A DNA stretch of 30,969 nt. Source: Fibrobacter sp. (lineage in GTDB: Bacteria; Fibrobacterota; Fibrobacteria; Fibrobacterales; Fibrobacteraceae). This document shows, piece after piece, positions 22,789 through 30,896 of this stretch. A program made the translations under genes and the position numbers. Where the stretch lies: the NCBI GenBank assembly GCA_016295375.1, contig JAEDLI010000017.1, forward strand, positions 1 through 30,969. The letters are read 5' to 3'. Each line of letters starts with the position of its first letter. Position 1 is the stretch's first letter. Below the pieces are notes generated by a model that worked only from the letters and a program-made list of their open reading frames with translations, made no database searches and was not told the DNA's origin.

Positions 22789-24057
22789 ATGACATTAAAA
22801 ACTTTTGTGGCGTTCAGCCGACCACGTTTGTGGTGCGCCATCCTTTTGTTCGGGATGGGGGTTCAGGCGTTCGCCATGGACCGTGTGTCAGGAGCGAATG
22901 CAACCTTGGATACAGAGCCCGGAGCCCGTTCTGCGGCTTTGGGGTCGGCCACTATGGCGGTAGACGGGGATTACCTAGGTTTGGTTTCCAATCCGTACCA
23001 GCTATCCAATATCCGCTATGGGTGGGCTAGTTTTTCCCATACGGCTTATTTTGAAGATACCCAGTACGATTTTGCTTCGGCGGCATTACCTTTGGGCGAG
23101 GGTCAGGGCCTGGGGATTTCCTTTGCTCGATTCGGTGCTGACGACATCCCCTATATTCGTGAAGGAGAACCCATTCCCGAAGGGAGCGATTACAATACCT
23201 TGTCCTATGCGGACTGGATGTTTTCGCTCACTTTTGGTCGGCGCATTTTGCCTCGTCTGGATATTGGCGTTGGATTTCATGGGCTGTACCGTGAGATGGA
23301 CCAGACCGGCTGGGGATTCCGGGGCGATGCGGGGTTACGCTATCGTCTAGTGGATAAGTTGTATGTATCGGGCCTCTTGAAGGGCTGGACCTCTTCTGCC
23401 ACAACCTGGGAGTCGGGGGAGGTGGAATACTCTTCGCCGGAGTTTTACCTTGCGGCAAGCTATTCCCTTCCGGTTTCGTATCTCTATGGAACACTGGGTC
23501 TGTACTGGCAGAGCGCGGGACTGTTCCATCACGAAGCCCGCAGTCTGGATTTTGATACCGACGAGGATCGCGGCGGCCGCCTCTGGGGCGACCCGGTGGA
23601 TTGGCTTTCCGGCGGTCGCGGTGGTGTGGAATTCACTTTTGATTTCGGACTGTCTCTCAGGGCCGGCCTCAGTAGTTTCACGACTTTTCAAAGTGTAACC
23701 GCAGGTGCGGGTCTCGTCATTATGGAGTTCCTGCGGGTGGATTACGCCTTTGAATCCCACCCGGTGTTGTCTCCGGTCCATCGGGTGAGCGTCAGCATCA
23801 GCCCGTACCTGTTCTCTCATCCAGAAAAGCCAACCCCGGTAGAACATCGGGTCGATCCGGTAAGGGAGACTGTGGAGCAGGATGTTTCTGTTGAGGCCGA
23901 AGAAAAGTCCAGTCCGGATCTGGAAAAGGCAGCCCCTGAGGGAAGCGTTCCCGACGAAAATCCGGTCCAACCTGCAGAAGGTGCCGACGAATCAAAGGAA
24001 TCTTCAGATGAAGTCCTCTACAATGCACCTGCTGGTGGCGTCTATTGGGAAGAATAA
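22789..24057 (+). CDS. PorV/UPF0164-like outer-membrane barrel protein with acidic tail
   Basis: The protein (about 422 residues) has a signal peptide ending in QAFA-MD and a first domain line DTEPGARSAALGSATMAVDGDYLGLVSNPYQL that matches the PorV/PorQ-like (UPF0164) barrel entry; I read it in pieces. Alternating barrel strands continue to about residue 340, ending VSISPYLF. A charged Glu/Pro/Ser-rich tail (about 345-422) follows. GGAGA at 22776-22780 lies 8 nt before the ATG at 22789; the ATG at 22783 would be too close, so I chose 22789. PorV in Bacteroidetes is a type IX secretion component, but whether that applies here is unknown. Confidence 0.8.
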   Translation: MTLKTFVAFSRPRLWCAILLFGMGVQAFAMDRVSGANATLDTEPGARSAALGSATMAVDGDYLGLVSNPYQLSNIRYGWASFSHTAYFEDTQYDFASAALPLGEGQGLGISFARFGADDIPYIREGEPIPEGSDYNTLSYADWMFSLTFGRRILPRLDIGVGFHGLYREMDQTGWGFRGDAGLRYRLVDKLYVSGLLKGWTSSATTWESGEVEYSSPEFYLAASYSLPVSYLYGTLGLYWQSAGLFHHEARSLDFDTDEDRGGRLWGDPVDWLSGGRGGVEFTFDFGLSLRAGLSSFTTFQSVTAGAGLVIMEFLRVDYAFESHPVLSPVHRVSVSISPYLFSHPEKPTPVEHRVDPVRETVEQDVSVEAEEKSSPDLEKAAPEGSVPDENPVQPAEGADESKESSDEVLYNAPAGGVYWEE

Positions 24058-24124
24058 TTGGCGTTTTATCAAGAAAAAAGAGTAAAAACCTTTAATTTCG
24101 TTAATTTTTGGTTATATTTAGATC

Positions 24125-24775
24125 ATGAATTCTTTGAAGAACTATCGCGAAGTCGGAATATTTGACCTTTTGTCTGCCCCCCTTAACCCGATTGGGGCTT
24201 TCGATGCGGAGCAATTCAAGAAAGATGTTCGCGCCTTAATCGACGCCAACCCCGACGATAAGTTTGTGGCCGTCGACCTGATGGGTCTCGATTTCGTCTA
24301 TAGTGACGCTTATAACGCTTTTATTCAATTCCAGCAAGAGTTGTCTTCCAAAGGCGGAATGCTGGCCTTGCTTTCCAACAGCAAAACCATTGCCGACGGT
24401 CTTATGAAGGCGGGCCTCGCCGCCAAGTTGAAGGTTTTTTCCTTTGAAGCGGAGATGATGTCTTTCTCCTTGCACAGCCAGTCTCCCGAACAGGAAAGTT
24501 CTGCTAGTGCTCCTGAGGAACCTGCAGTTGTCACAGCAGTTGCTTCCCAGAACATCGGTGGCGGTGCGGCCCCTGCAAAGCGGACCGAAAGAAAGACAGG
24601 CCTCAACAGGCGCTTTACCAAGAGTTTCAACGCAATTATCAAGAAAAAGGACAACCTGGAAAATCAAGGGATTAAGGATCCATTCGATGAACCTCCCACG
24701 ACTCACAAGGTTGCACCTGTGATAGCAGTCGTCCTTTTGATTTTTGCCGCATTGGCGGTGTTCATCTTGATGTAA
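24125..24775 (+). CDS. STAS-domain protein with C-terminal membrane anchor
   Basis: Residues about 15-115 match a STAS domain (anti-sigma-factor antagonist type): VAVDLMGLDFVYSDAYNAF occupies the strand-plus-helix where such proteins carry the phosphorylatable Ser, and GGMLALLSNSKTIADGLMKAGL completes the fold. A linker rich in Ser, Ala, Glu and Pro (about 120-150), a basic patch (KRTERKTGLNRR) and one hydrophobic helix at about 195-216 follow, so it is anchored by its tail with STAS in the cytoplasm. A TATATT box lies at 24113-24118. The next gene starts 3 bp after the stop. No anti-sigma kinase is nearby, so its partner is unknown. Confidence 0.8.
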   Translation: MNSLKNYREVGIFDLLSAPLNPIGAFDAEQFKKDVRALIDANPDDKFVAVDLMGLDFVYSDAYNAFIQFQQELSSKGGMLALLSNSKTIADGLMKAGLAAKLKVFSFEAEMMSFSLHSQSPEQESSASAPEEPAVVTAVASQNIGGGAAPAKRTERKTGLNRRFTKSFNAIIKKKDNLENQGIKDPFDEPPTTHKVAPVIAVVLLIFAALAVFILM

Positions 24776-24778
24776 TGA

Positions 24779-25702
24779 ATGCCCGTCGAATTTTCGGAAT
24801 ACCGCTGTAAACGTAAGTACAAATCGGGATCCCACAAGTTTCCTTTGTTTCGGCTAATCCTTTTGGGACTTGCCTTTGTGTTGGCTTACCGTTTGGGATT
24901 TTTTTCCATGGTGGTGGATCTGCTGCCCTTGCCCGGTTCGGCAGAGATGAACGATAAACCATCTTGGAAAGTCGCCTGCGAAAAATATTCAGGGAAAGCT
25001 TTTGAGCTGGATGGCAATCTTGGCCAGTGCTCTTGGATTGTTCGGGACTCTATGGCAGAATTGCCCAATAGTTTCTTGCGCTATGTGGCTTCGCTTCGCA
25101 AGGGACCAGCATCATCTATCCATTGGGTTGCTCCAATAGGGGATTTTTCAAAGGCCCTTTTTGTCCTTCACGAGGATTCCGTATCCAGTGCTTATTTGCA
25201 TATTCCCGCGGCGGATTCTTCAATGATATGGATCGATGCTTCTACGGGTTGTCGTTTTCCGGGGCTTTGCCCAAAACAGCCATTGGGATGGTCGTCGTTA
25301 TCCATTTCGGATGACTTTGACTTTAGTGGCCAAGAGGTCTTGCTCGCCATGGACAAGTTGCGCGGCATAGGGGAGGCTCCCGTCAGGCCGATTCTTTCGG
25401 GAAAGGTGCTGGCGACCGGCAAGGATTCCTTGGGCTATTATGTTGAACTAGATCATGGTTATAATGTAACCTCCAAGATGTCTGGACTTTTCCGCTACGA
25501 TAAGGATTCTGTTTCCTTTGAGCCGGGTTCCTGGGTGGACTTGCAAACCCTGGTTGGGCGTATTGCACCTAGGGATAGTTCCGCTATTTACTTGACGATT
25601 CGTCGCAATGGACATTTTGTTCGCTGGAACGATTTCTTTGCCGAAAGTCATCCGGTAGATTCTGCTAAAATTTCTAAATTCAAGGAACAGATTGGCTTGT
25701 AA
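24779..25702 (+). CDS. Membrane-anchored protein with degenerate LytM/M23 domain
   Basis: The 307-residue protein has a basic start and a single transmembrane segment (about 24-50), then a periplasmic region. The last third (about 201-290) follows the M23/LytM pattern: PVRPILSGKV, YYVELDHGYNVTSKMSGL and YLTIRRNGHFVRW, where active enzymes have HxH before the RKNGxxV strand. Here that site reads YLT, and no clear HxxxD is seen, so the zinc ligands are missing and the domain is probably a non-catalytic regulator, as in EnvC or NlpD. It sits between the STAS gene and a lipoprotein gene in a tight run. The similarity is weak and judged by eye. Confidence 0.6.
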   Translation: MPVEFSEYRCKRKYKSGSHKFPLFRLILLGLAFVLAYRLGFFSMVVDLLPLPGSAEMNDKPSWKVACEKYSGKAFELDGNLGQCSWIVRDSMAELPNSFLRYVASLRKGPASSIHWVAPIGDFSKALFVLHEDSVSSAYLHIPAADSSMIWIDASTGCRFPGLCPKQPLGWSSLSISDDFDFSGQEVLLAMDKLRGIGEAPVRPILSGKVLATGKDSLGYYVELDHGYNVTSKMSGLFRYDKDSVSFEPGSWVDLQTLVGRIAPRDSSAIYLTIRRNGHFVRWNDFFAESHPVDSAKISKFKEQIGL

Positions 25703-25719
25703 CTGGGCCAGGAGTCGTT

Positions 25720-26814
25720 GTGAATTTTATCAAGAAAATGCCGTTGTTCTTTGTCTTTGGGCTGCTGCTGGTTGTTGCCTGTACCCAGGATGATGACGGT
25801 CCCATTGATATTTACAGTGCTTCGGATGTCTTTGGTGGCGAAGGCTTTTTCTTGAGTGCGGAACTGGATTCAGGAAGCCTGATTCACCTGGCAGATGATA
25901 CCCTGTACATCCATTTGGACAGTATCTGGTCTTTTTCCAATTGTGCCTTGAAATCCATAACGATTGATACGGCGTGGCGAGATACCGCCTTAGAATTGGA
26001 ACCCATCATTCAGTATCAGACCAAGAAAGAAGACTGCGCTTCTCCGATGTTTCGGCCAGACACCATTCTAAAAGTTCTTTTCGATAGGAATTCGTTGAAG
26101 GGAATATCCCAAATAGAGATTTATAACGATGTTGATTCTCTGCTAGATACGATTCTTGTTCGTCATGGTTCTTTTAGCCTGGATACTTTTAAGGTTTATA
26201 TAGATTCCCTTTTTGATTCCATAAAGACATTGCCCTTACGGACAAAGGGGTCTCCTTCGTTTCTGAAGGTCTTGGACTCCTTGACTCCAAGGGTCTATTA
26301 TTGGCGCCCTATGAAATCGGTTTGCAAGTTTACCATGGATAAATGTGACAAGATGGTTCCCGATACACTTTTTCCTAGAAGCTGGAGCTTGACCGATACG
26401 GCCTTAGTCCCGTTGCGTCAGAAATGTGCCGATTCCACCTTGTTTTATTGTAAATCTGCCGGGTGGGAAAATGATTCCAATGCTTTGGGAGATGTGCAAG
26501 AGCGCTTGGATACCCTGTGGCATACCCACTTGTACTATGTGGAAAAGATTCCCGAGTGTGGTGCGGTCAATGTGGTTCCCAATAGATTTTCCATTTCGGC
26601 TTATGGAACAAAACGTGAAATGATTGCGGTACGTGAACTGTACACTCCCGATGCTGCAGAATCATTCTGCGGTCCTTCTACGCAAAAGGACATGTTCTGG
26701 TTTGACTTGAATTACAACCGTATGGTTCCTGACACCATCAGCATGGATTCCCTGCGTGGGGTTTGGGAAAAGGCAACGGTGGCGACAAGTGTGAATCCGA
26801 ATAAGCGGAAGTAG
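25720..26814 (+). CDS. Lipoprotein of unknown function
   Basis: The GTG start at 25720 has AGGAG 5 nt upstream. The 364-residue protein has a lipoprotein signal with Cys21 in LLVVACTQDD. The mature part is rich in Asp, Ser, Thr and Leu, with recurring DSL/DTI units (DSLLDTI, DSLFDSI, LDTLWHT), and contains several Cys (about 8), probably paired. No known domain is recognised. It is the last gene of the run 24125-26814, 17 bp after the degenerate LytM gene, so the three products probably work together in the envelope. Confidence 0.75.
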   Translation: MNFIKKMPLFFVFGLLLVVACTQDDDGPIDIYSASDVFGGEGFFLSAELDSGSLIHLADDTLYIHLDSIWSFSNCALKSITIDTAWRDTALELEPIIQYQTKKEDCASPMFRPDTILKVLFDRNSLKGISQIEIYNDVDSLLDTILVRHGSFSLDTFKVYIDSLFDSIKTLPLRTKGSPSFLKVLDSLTPRVYYWRPMKSVCKFTMDKCDKMVPDTLFPRSWSLTDTALVPLRQKCADSTLFYCKSAGWENDSNALGDVQERLDTLWHTHLYYVEKIPECGAVNVVPNRFSISAYGTKREMIAVRELYTPDAAESFCGPSTQKDMFWFDLNYNRMVPDTISMDSLRGVWEKATVATSVNPNKRK

Positions 26815-26820
26815 TTGTGG

Positions 26821-26932
26821 GTTGTGATTTTTGAGTAGTGAGTAATGAGTTGTGAGAAATGTATATTTTTTATTTAGAGCATCTTGTTTCCGCTATAACT
26901 GAAAACTCACTACTGATAACTGAAAACTGACT
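26821..26932. repeat. Short dispersed repeat block with inverted arms, forming the leader of the Nudix gene
   Basis: AGTAGTGAGT (26834-26843) is a perfect inverted match to ACTCACTACT (26905-26914), about 60 bp apart. ATGAGTTGTGAG (26845-26856) and CTGAAAACTGAC (26920-26931) match the copy near the mazG stop. The right arm ends directly at the ATG of the next gene, so no independent ribosome-binding site is present. Confidence 0.65.
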
Positions 26933-27655
26933 ATGGAATACTCTTTTGCTTCTGAAATTGCCGAGTCCGACTATCCTTTGATTTTGCAAAGTCGTATTTT
27001 CAAGGAATGGCTTGCAGCGACTAGTGCAAAATTCAATATTACCAAGATCCATTTTACCTCGGTGGATTTCTTGCGCAATGGCCGCCAACCGCTCTTTATA
27101 AAGCTGAACGCCACGGCCACACTCCCTGATGGCCGTCCGGTTCACGGGATTGTCCTTGTTCGTGGCAATGCCGTTGGAATTTTGGTGGTGCTTTGTTGCG
27201 AGGGGAAAAAATATCTGTTGTTGGTAAAACAACCCAGGTTTGCCATCAGCGAGCAAGCTTCGTTAGAAATTCCGGCAGGGATTCTGGATTGGACGGGGGA
27301 CTACCGCAAGGTGGCCCTTTCGGAGCTGGAAGAAGAGGCTCAGATCAAGGCCGATGATTCTGAACTCATTGACTTGATGGATTTTTGGTACCACGGTAAG
27401 AGCGAAGGCTTTGCCGCCAGTTGTGGGCTTCTAGATGAACGCATTCGTTTGTATGCCATTGAGCGGGATGTGACTCCAGAACAACTTGCCGCCATGGACG
27501 GCAAGGACCAGCAATACACCGAAGAAATAGAGTGGATTAAGACCGTGGTGCTTCCGTACGAAGAGGCCGCCCGTCAGTTTATCGACGGAAAGAACTTAAT
27601 AGCGCTGTTCCTTTACGAACGATGGAAACAGGCTACCAGTTCCCAAGGTTGTTGA
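26933..27655 (+). CDS. Nudix hydrolase, ADP/UDP-sugar pyrophosphatase-like
   Basis: The 240-residue protein resembles sugar-nucleotide Nudix hydrolases such as plant NUDX14 in the PAGILD entry, the ELIDLMDF block and the C-terminal PYEEAARQFIDGKNLIALFLYE. The Nudix box runs from the Gly of PAGILD to AQI: the catalytic core SELEEEAQI keeps the metal-binding glutamates, but Arg is Ser, the last Gly is Gln and the early Glu of the box is Gly. It may still hydrolyse ADP-glucose or UDP-glucose. Its leader is a dispersed repeat. Its 3' end overlaps that of the reverse-strand small membrane protein by 23 bp. Confidence 0.85.
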   Translation: MEYSFASEIAESDYPLILQSRIFKEWLAATSAKFNITKIHFTSVDFLRNGRQPLFIKLNATATLPDGRPVHGIVLVRGNAVGILVVLCCEGKKYLLLVKQPRFAISEQASLEIPAGILDWTGDYRKVALSELEEEAQIKADDSELIDLMDFWYHGKSEGFAASCGLLDERIRLYAIERDVTPEQLAAMDGKDQQYTEEIEWIKTVVLPYEEAARQFIDGKNLIALFLYERWKQATSSQGC

Positions 27656-27845
27656 TTGTGAGCCCTGCAAAAAATACCAGCAGGTAACCATACCACAGGT
27701 AGGTCATGACATAGTTGAGCCCGCGCTTATAGGCCTTGGGCTCGTTCTTGTTTTTTTCGCGAATGCGAATAATGTTCTTGCGCAAATAAAACACCGATAT
27801 GGCGATACCGGTGAGGCTTGCAAGAATCAAAAAGAAGTAGACCAT
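27633..27845 (-). CDS. Small two-helix membrane protein
   Basis: The 70-residue frame has two hydrophobic segments (about 2-20 and 50-65) separated by a strongly basic loop (RKNIIRIREKNK), consistent with a small inner-membrane protein with its loop in the cytoplasm. The family is not recognised. It starts just below the SRP RNA terminator and overlaps the end of the Nudix gene by 23 bp. The hydrophobic pattern and the lack of a competing frame support it, but it is short and could be spurious. Confidence 0.55.
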   Translation of the reverse strand: MVYFFLILASLTGIAISVFYLRKNIIRIREKNKNEPKAYKRGLNYVMTYLWYGYLLVFFAGLTINNLGNW

Positions 27846-27848
27846 AAG

Positions 27849-27950
27849 AAAAAAATCCCAGGCGACCTGAACACATAAAGATTCGCAAGTCCGTTGCTGC
27901 TTTCGCCCTGGCGATTTGCCCGCAAATAATCATTGTTCAGGGCCTGGGAC
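27849..27950 (-). ncRNA. ffs: 4.5S/SRP RNA (bacterial small type)
   Basis: Read on the reverse strand, the RNA starts near 27950 and closes with TCCCAGGC (27949-27942) pairing with GCCTGGGA (27863-27856), followed at once by seven T. CCTGAAC and GTTCAGG extend the rod. The tip is the SRP domain IV signature: CAGG (27910-27907), a two-pair step, the GAAA tetraloop (27904-27901), then AGCA (27898-27895), which together bind the Ffh M domain. At about 100 nt it is the usual size for the Alu-less form. It lies between the UreE-N-like and small membrane protein genes. Confidence 0.92.
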
Positions 27951-27955
27951 TATGC

Positions 27956-27984
27956 AATTTAGCTTGTTTTTTGCTGAGCGACAA
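27956..27984 (-). promoter_or_regulatory. Promoter of the SRP RNA
   Basis: Reverse strand TTGTCG (27984-27979), 17 bp, TAAATT (27961-27956). The start point expected 6-7 nt on coincides with the first base of the closing stem (27950). Confidence 0.65.
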
Positions 27985-28008
27985 GGGTTGAAAGACGTTT
28001 TTATCTGT

Positions 28009-28278
28009 TTACAAATAGTTTTTTATGCGAATTTCTTCATTCAAGTTCTCTTTGGGAGGCTTGGGAGTGTAAATTTTGGCGGCATAGACATAGTGTTCTG
28101 TTTCTGCAAGTATGTCGCCTTCCTGTAGGTCTTCGCTCACTTCGATTTCGAGTTCAACGCCGTCACGTGCGATCTTTCGAATGGAGTGTTCCTTGAGTTC
28201 TTTATTTTCAAAAAGGACATCAATGACTTTTTTATAGGAGCCATGGTGGATTGTCCCAAGAATGTGGTCGCAAATCAT
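28009..28278 (-). CDS. UreE N-terminal-domain-like protein
   Basis: The frame is open upstream to 28428 but overlaps lptD; the ATG at 28276-28278 (MICDHILGTI) gives 89 residues. The pattern of an ILGxI start, then SIRKIARDGVELEIEV and LQEGDILAETEHYVYAAKI, resembles the N-terminal domain of urease metallochaperone UreE (R..+..DG.+..+....L..GD+L). The C-terminal metal-binding domain and His tail are absent, and no urease genes are nearby, so a nickel role is doubtful. It is divergent from lptD, with 92 bp between starts. Confidence 0.6.
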   Translation of the reverse strand: MICDHILGTIHHGSYKKVIDVLFENKELKEHSIRKIARDGVELEIEVSEDLQEGDILAETEHYVYAAKIYTPKPPKENLNEEIRIKNYL

Positions 28279-28370
28279 GATTATGAATATAGCTTTTTCA
28301 AGGACTATCCAGACGGGGTGTGACTCTATAGGCCGGCTCGTTTTTCTAAATTGTGCGCAACGTGTTTTTG

Positions 28371-30845
28371 ATGAGAACCCATAGTCTCCTGTGGGCCGTT
28401 TTGGTGTTTGCCGTGACGGTCTTGTCACTCCCTGCCCTTGGCCAGGAGATGACTCGGTTTGAGTTGGAGGAACAGGTTCAAGAAGAGGAGAAGGATACCA
28501 CCGAAGTAAACTGGATGAACGATACTTCTGGAGTGGATACCATCGAGTATCGTGCAGTGGACCTGGTTTACGACGTGGACAAGTCCACCTTCAATTTGAA
28601 CAATAGCGCCCAGCTAAAGTACCGTACCGCAACCCTGGATGCCGATACTATCTGGTTTGATCAAGAAAATAGCGTTTTGGCTGCCAGCGGAGACCCTATT
28701 CTCAGGGAAACCAAGAACCCCTCCCTTTCGGGAATGCGGCTCAAGTACAACATGAAAAGCCGTATCGGTGAAATCTATTACGCCACAACATACCAAGATA
28801 ACCAACAGCTGAACGGTATGGAGGTCCGTCGCTTGCCGGACCAGCGAATCCAGATTGCCCGAGGTGATTTTAGTACTTGTAATGATTCAACGCATCAGCA
28901 TTTCTATTTCTACGGGCGCCGCATGGTGGTAAAGCCCAAGGAAACCATTACGGCGCGGCCGGTAGTTCTGAACATTGCCGATGTTCCAGTGGCGGTGCTG
29001 CCTATGATTGTTGCCCCACTCAAAAGCGGACGTAGGTCCGGTATATTGACGCCCAAGTTTGGTGGTGACCAAGTGCAGGGTTACTACATGAGTAACCTGG
29101 GTTTCTACTACGCACCGAACGATTACTGGGATGCTACGGTGAAGGGTGATATCATCGAAGGCGAGGAAGCTCGGTTCGAACGCTCTACCTTGACGGGGGA
29201 GGTGCGGTACAAGTTGCGCTATGTGCTAGAAGGAAATGTTTCTTACACAAGTTACCTAGAAGAATTTGATATGGCCAATAGTGGCTATGACATTCGTTTT
29301 TCTCATAACCAGAACTTGACTCCCGATGGAAAGCATACCTTGAGCGGCTCGGGCTCTTTCGTTTCTAGCCAGAGCGTCCGTAAGGACAACGCCCTGGATG
29401 CAGAGACCATCTTGAACCAGCAGGCCAATGCCCAGATGACCTATTCCGGCAAGTTCGGTACCAACAAGAGCCTGACGGTGAAGGTCCGTCAGGCCTATAA
29501 CCTGGTGACGGACATGATGCAGAGGGAAATTCCCGATATCCAGTACCGCATGAGCGGCCCTCTGTTCAATTTTGACATAGATGAAGACGAAGAAGCCTAC
29601 GACGATCATTCCATCGCAAGTTACCTGGAAAAGTTCAACTACAGTTTCAACAACAGGTTCAACTTCTATACCGTTCGGGCGCAGGATACCGTCAACGAGG
29701 TGGACACTACTGCCAAGTATGTAGGCTACACGGGAACTTATTCTCTGGACTATTCCTTGCGGTTCCTTCGGGTAATAAACCTGACGCCACGGGCGGACTT
29801 CACAGGCTTCTGGACGGGAACCTCCTGGCGCAATCCAGAAGATTCCCTGATCTACCGTAAGCGCTACATGAGCCTGGATCCGGAACACGATACCTATGGT
29901 GAAGCGGCTTACAACCATAACTATAGCGTTACGGCGGATACCAAACTGTATGGAATCTGGGTTCCAGAAATAGGCCGTTTTACGGGGATTCGGCATGTGC
30001 TGTCGCCAAGTGTTTCTTATACCTATGCTCCCGAAATTGATACGGTCAAGACCTTTGCCCCGCACCCTTTGCTAGGACAGACCCCTTATCAGATTGAACA
30101 GAAAACCGTGGGCTTCGGCTTGAACAATGACTTCGATATCAAGTACCTGAAGGTGGTGGGCCGCGCTGCAGACACGACTAGGGAAGATGGTTCGGGGGCG
30201 GTAGAAGACCAGTACGGTAACCGTCGTGTGCTAACGACTCGGCATAATGTGTCGTACAACTTTGCAGCAGACTCCCTGAATTTCTCGGACATTACCTCTA
30301 GCTTTGGCTTGCAGATACTGCCCGATTACATGTTTACGGTCAATACCCGTCATAGTGTCTACCATAAGTTTAGCGATGACCCCAACAAGGTCCAGGTGCC
30401 GGAACTGACGTATTGGGGTTACGAGTTGTCCCGTGCTTTCCGCTGGAGCGGCAACTTTAACGGCGGACTGCCGTCCCAGATGGGCAAGTACGAGATGCTC
30501 AAGTGGTCCTTCGGTTTCGATTACCGATACACATTCTCCAGTACTCGGGTGGCCAAGGACTTGTTCCAGGACCAGATTTCGCACTCCACAAGCGTTACCG
30601 CCACGTTCCAGCCTACGGTGAACTGGGAGATGAGCTACAGCACCCAGTACGACTATAACGAAGGCAAGTTCGTGACCCACCGGTTTACCTTTAACCGGAC
30701 ACTCCACTGCTGGCAGTTGGACTTCACCTGGACGCCCACAGGTCCTGCCGCCGGCTGGAGCTTTGCCATCTATGTGCGTGATCTGCCCGATATCAAGCTG
30801 AATGCGGGCAGCACGGATACAAAGCAGGACAAGTCCAGCAAGTAA
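28371..30845 (+). CDS. lptD: LPS-assembly outer-membrane protein LptD
   Basis: LptD inserts lipopolysaccharide into the outer leaflet. The ATG at 28371 gives a signal peptide (MRTHSLLWAVLVFAVTVL, cleaved near ALG-QE); a GTG at 28353 is an in-frame alternative. The 824-residue protein has an OstA-like beta-jellyroll (about 55-175, ADTIWFDQENSVLAASGDP), a link with FSTCNDSTHQHFYFYGRRM and the conserved VPVAVLPMIVAPLKSGRRSGILTPKFGG entry to the barrel (identified in pieces), then about 500 residues of alternating strands. The Cys pattern is sparse compared with E. coli. It supports a Gram-negative envelope with LPS. A bidirectional terminator follows. Confidence 0.88.
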   Translation: MRTHSLLWAVLVFAVTVLSLPALGQEMTRFELEEQVQEEEKDTTEVNWMNDTSGVDTIEYRAVDLVYDVDKSTFNLNNSAQLKYRTATLDADTIWFDQENSVLAASGDPILRETKNPSLSGMRLKYNMKSRIGEIYYATTYQDNQQLNGMEVRRLPDQRIQIARGDFSTCNDSTHQHFYFYGRRMVVKPKETITARPVVLNIADVPVAVLPMIVAPLKSGRRSGILTPKFGGDQVQGYYMSNLGFYYAPNDYWDATVKGDIIEGEEARFERSTLTGEVRYKLRYVLEGNVSYTSYLEEFDMANSGYDIRFSHNQNLTPDGKHTLSGSGSFVSSQSVRKDNALDAETILNQQANAQMTYSGKFGTNKSLTVKVRQAYNLVTDMMQREIPDIQYRMSGPLFNFDIDEDEEAYDDHSIASYLEKFNYSFNNRFNFYTVRAQDTVNEVDTTAKYVGYTGTYSLDYSLRFLRVINLTPRADFTGFWTGTSWRNPEDSLIYRKRYMSLDPEHDTYGEAAYNHNYSVTADTKLYGIWVPEIGRFTGIRHVLSPSVSYTYAPEIDTVKTFAPHPLLGQTPYQIEQKTVGFGLNNDFDIKYLKVVGRAADTTREDGSGAVEDQYGNRRVLTTRHNVSYNFAADSLNFSDITSSFGLQILPDYMFTVNTRHSVYHKFSDDPNKVQVPELTYWGYELSRAFRWSGNFNGGLPSQMGKYEMLKWSFGFDYRYTFSSTRVAKDLFQDQISHSTSVTATFQPTVNWEMSYSTQYDYNEGKFVTHRFTFNRTLHCWQLDFTWTPTGPAAGWSFAIYVRDLPDIKLNAGSTDTKQDKSSK

Positions 30846-30865
30846 AAGACAATACAGGAAAACAA

Positions 30866-30893
30866 AAAGACCCGCCAAATAGGCAGGTCTTTT
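30866..30893. terminator. Bidirectional terminator between lptD and tRNA-Ala
   Basis: AAAGACC, a C/A mismatch, GCC (30866-30876), loop AAATA, and GGC, A, GGTCTTT (30882-30892) with T and A flanks on either side. Confidence 0.85.
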
Positions 30894-30896
30894 GAG

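Noticed and set aside
24775..24810. Tiny frame starting at the TAATG overlap after the STAS gene
   Set aside because: Only 11 codons; the ATG 4 bp further opens the long conserved frame.
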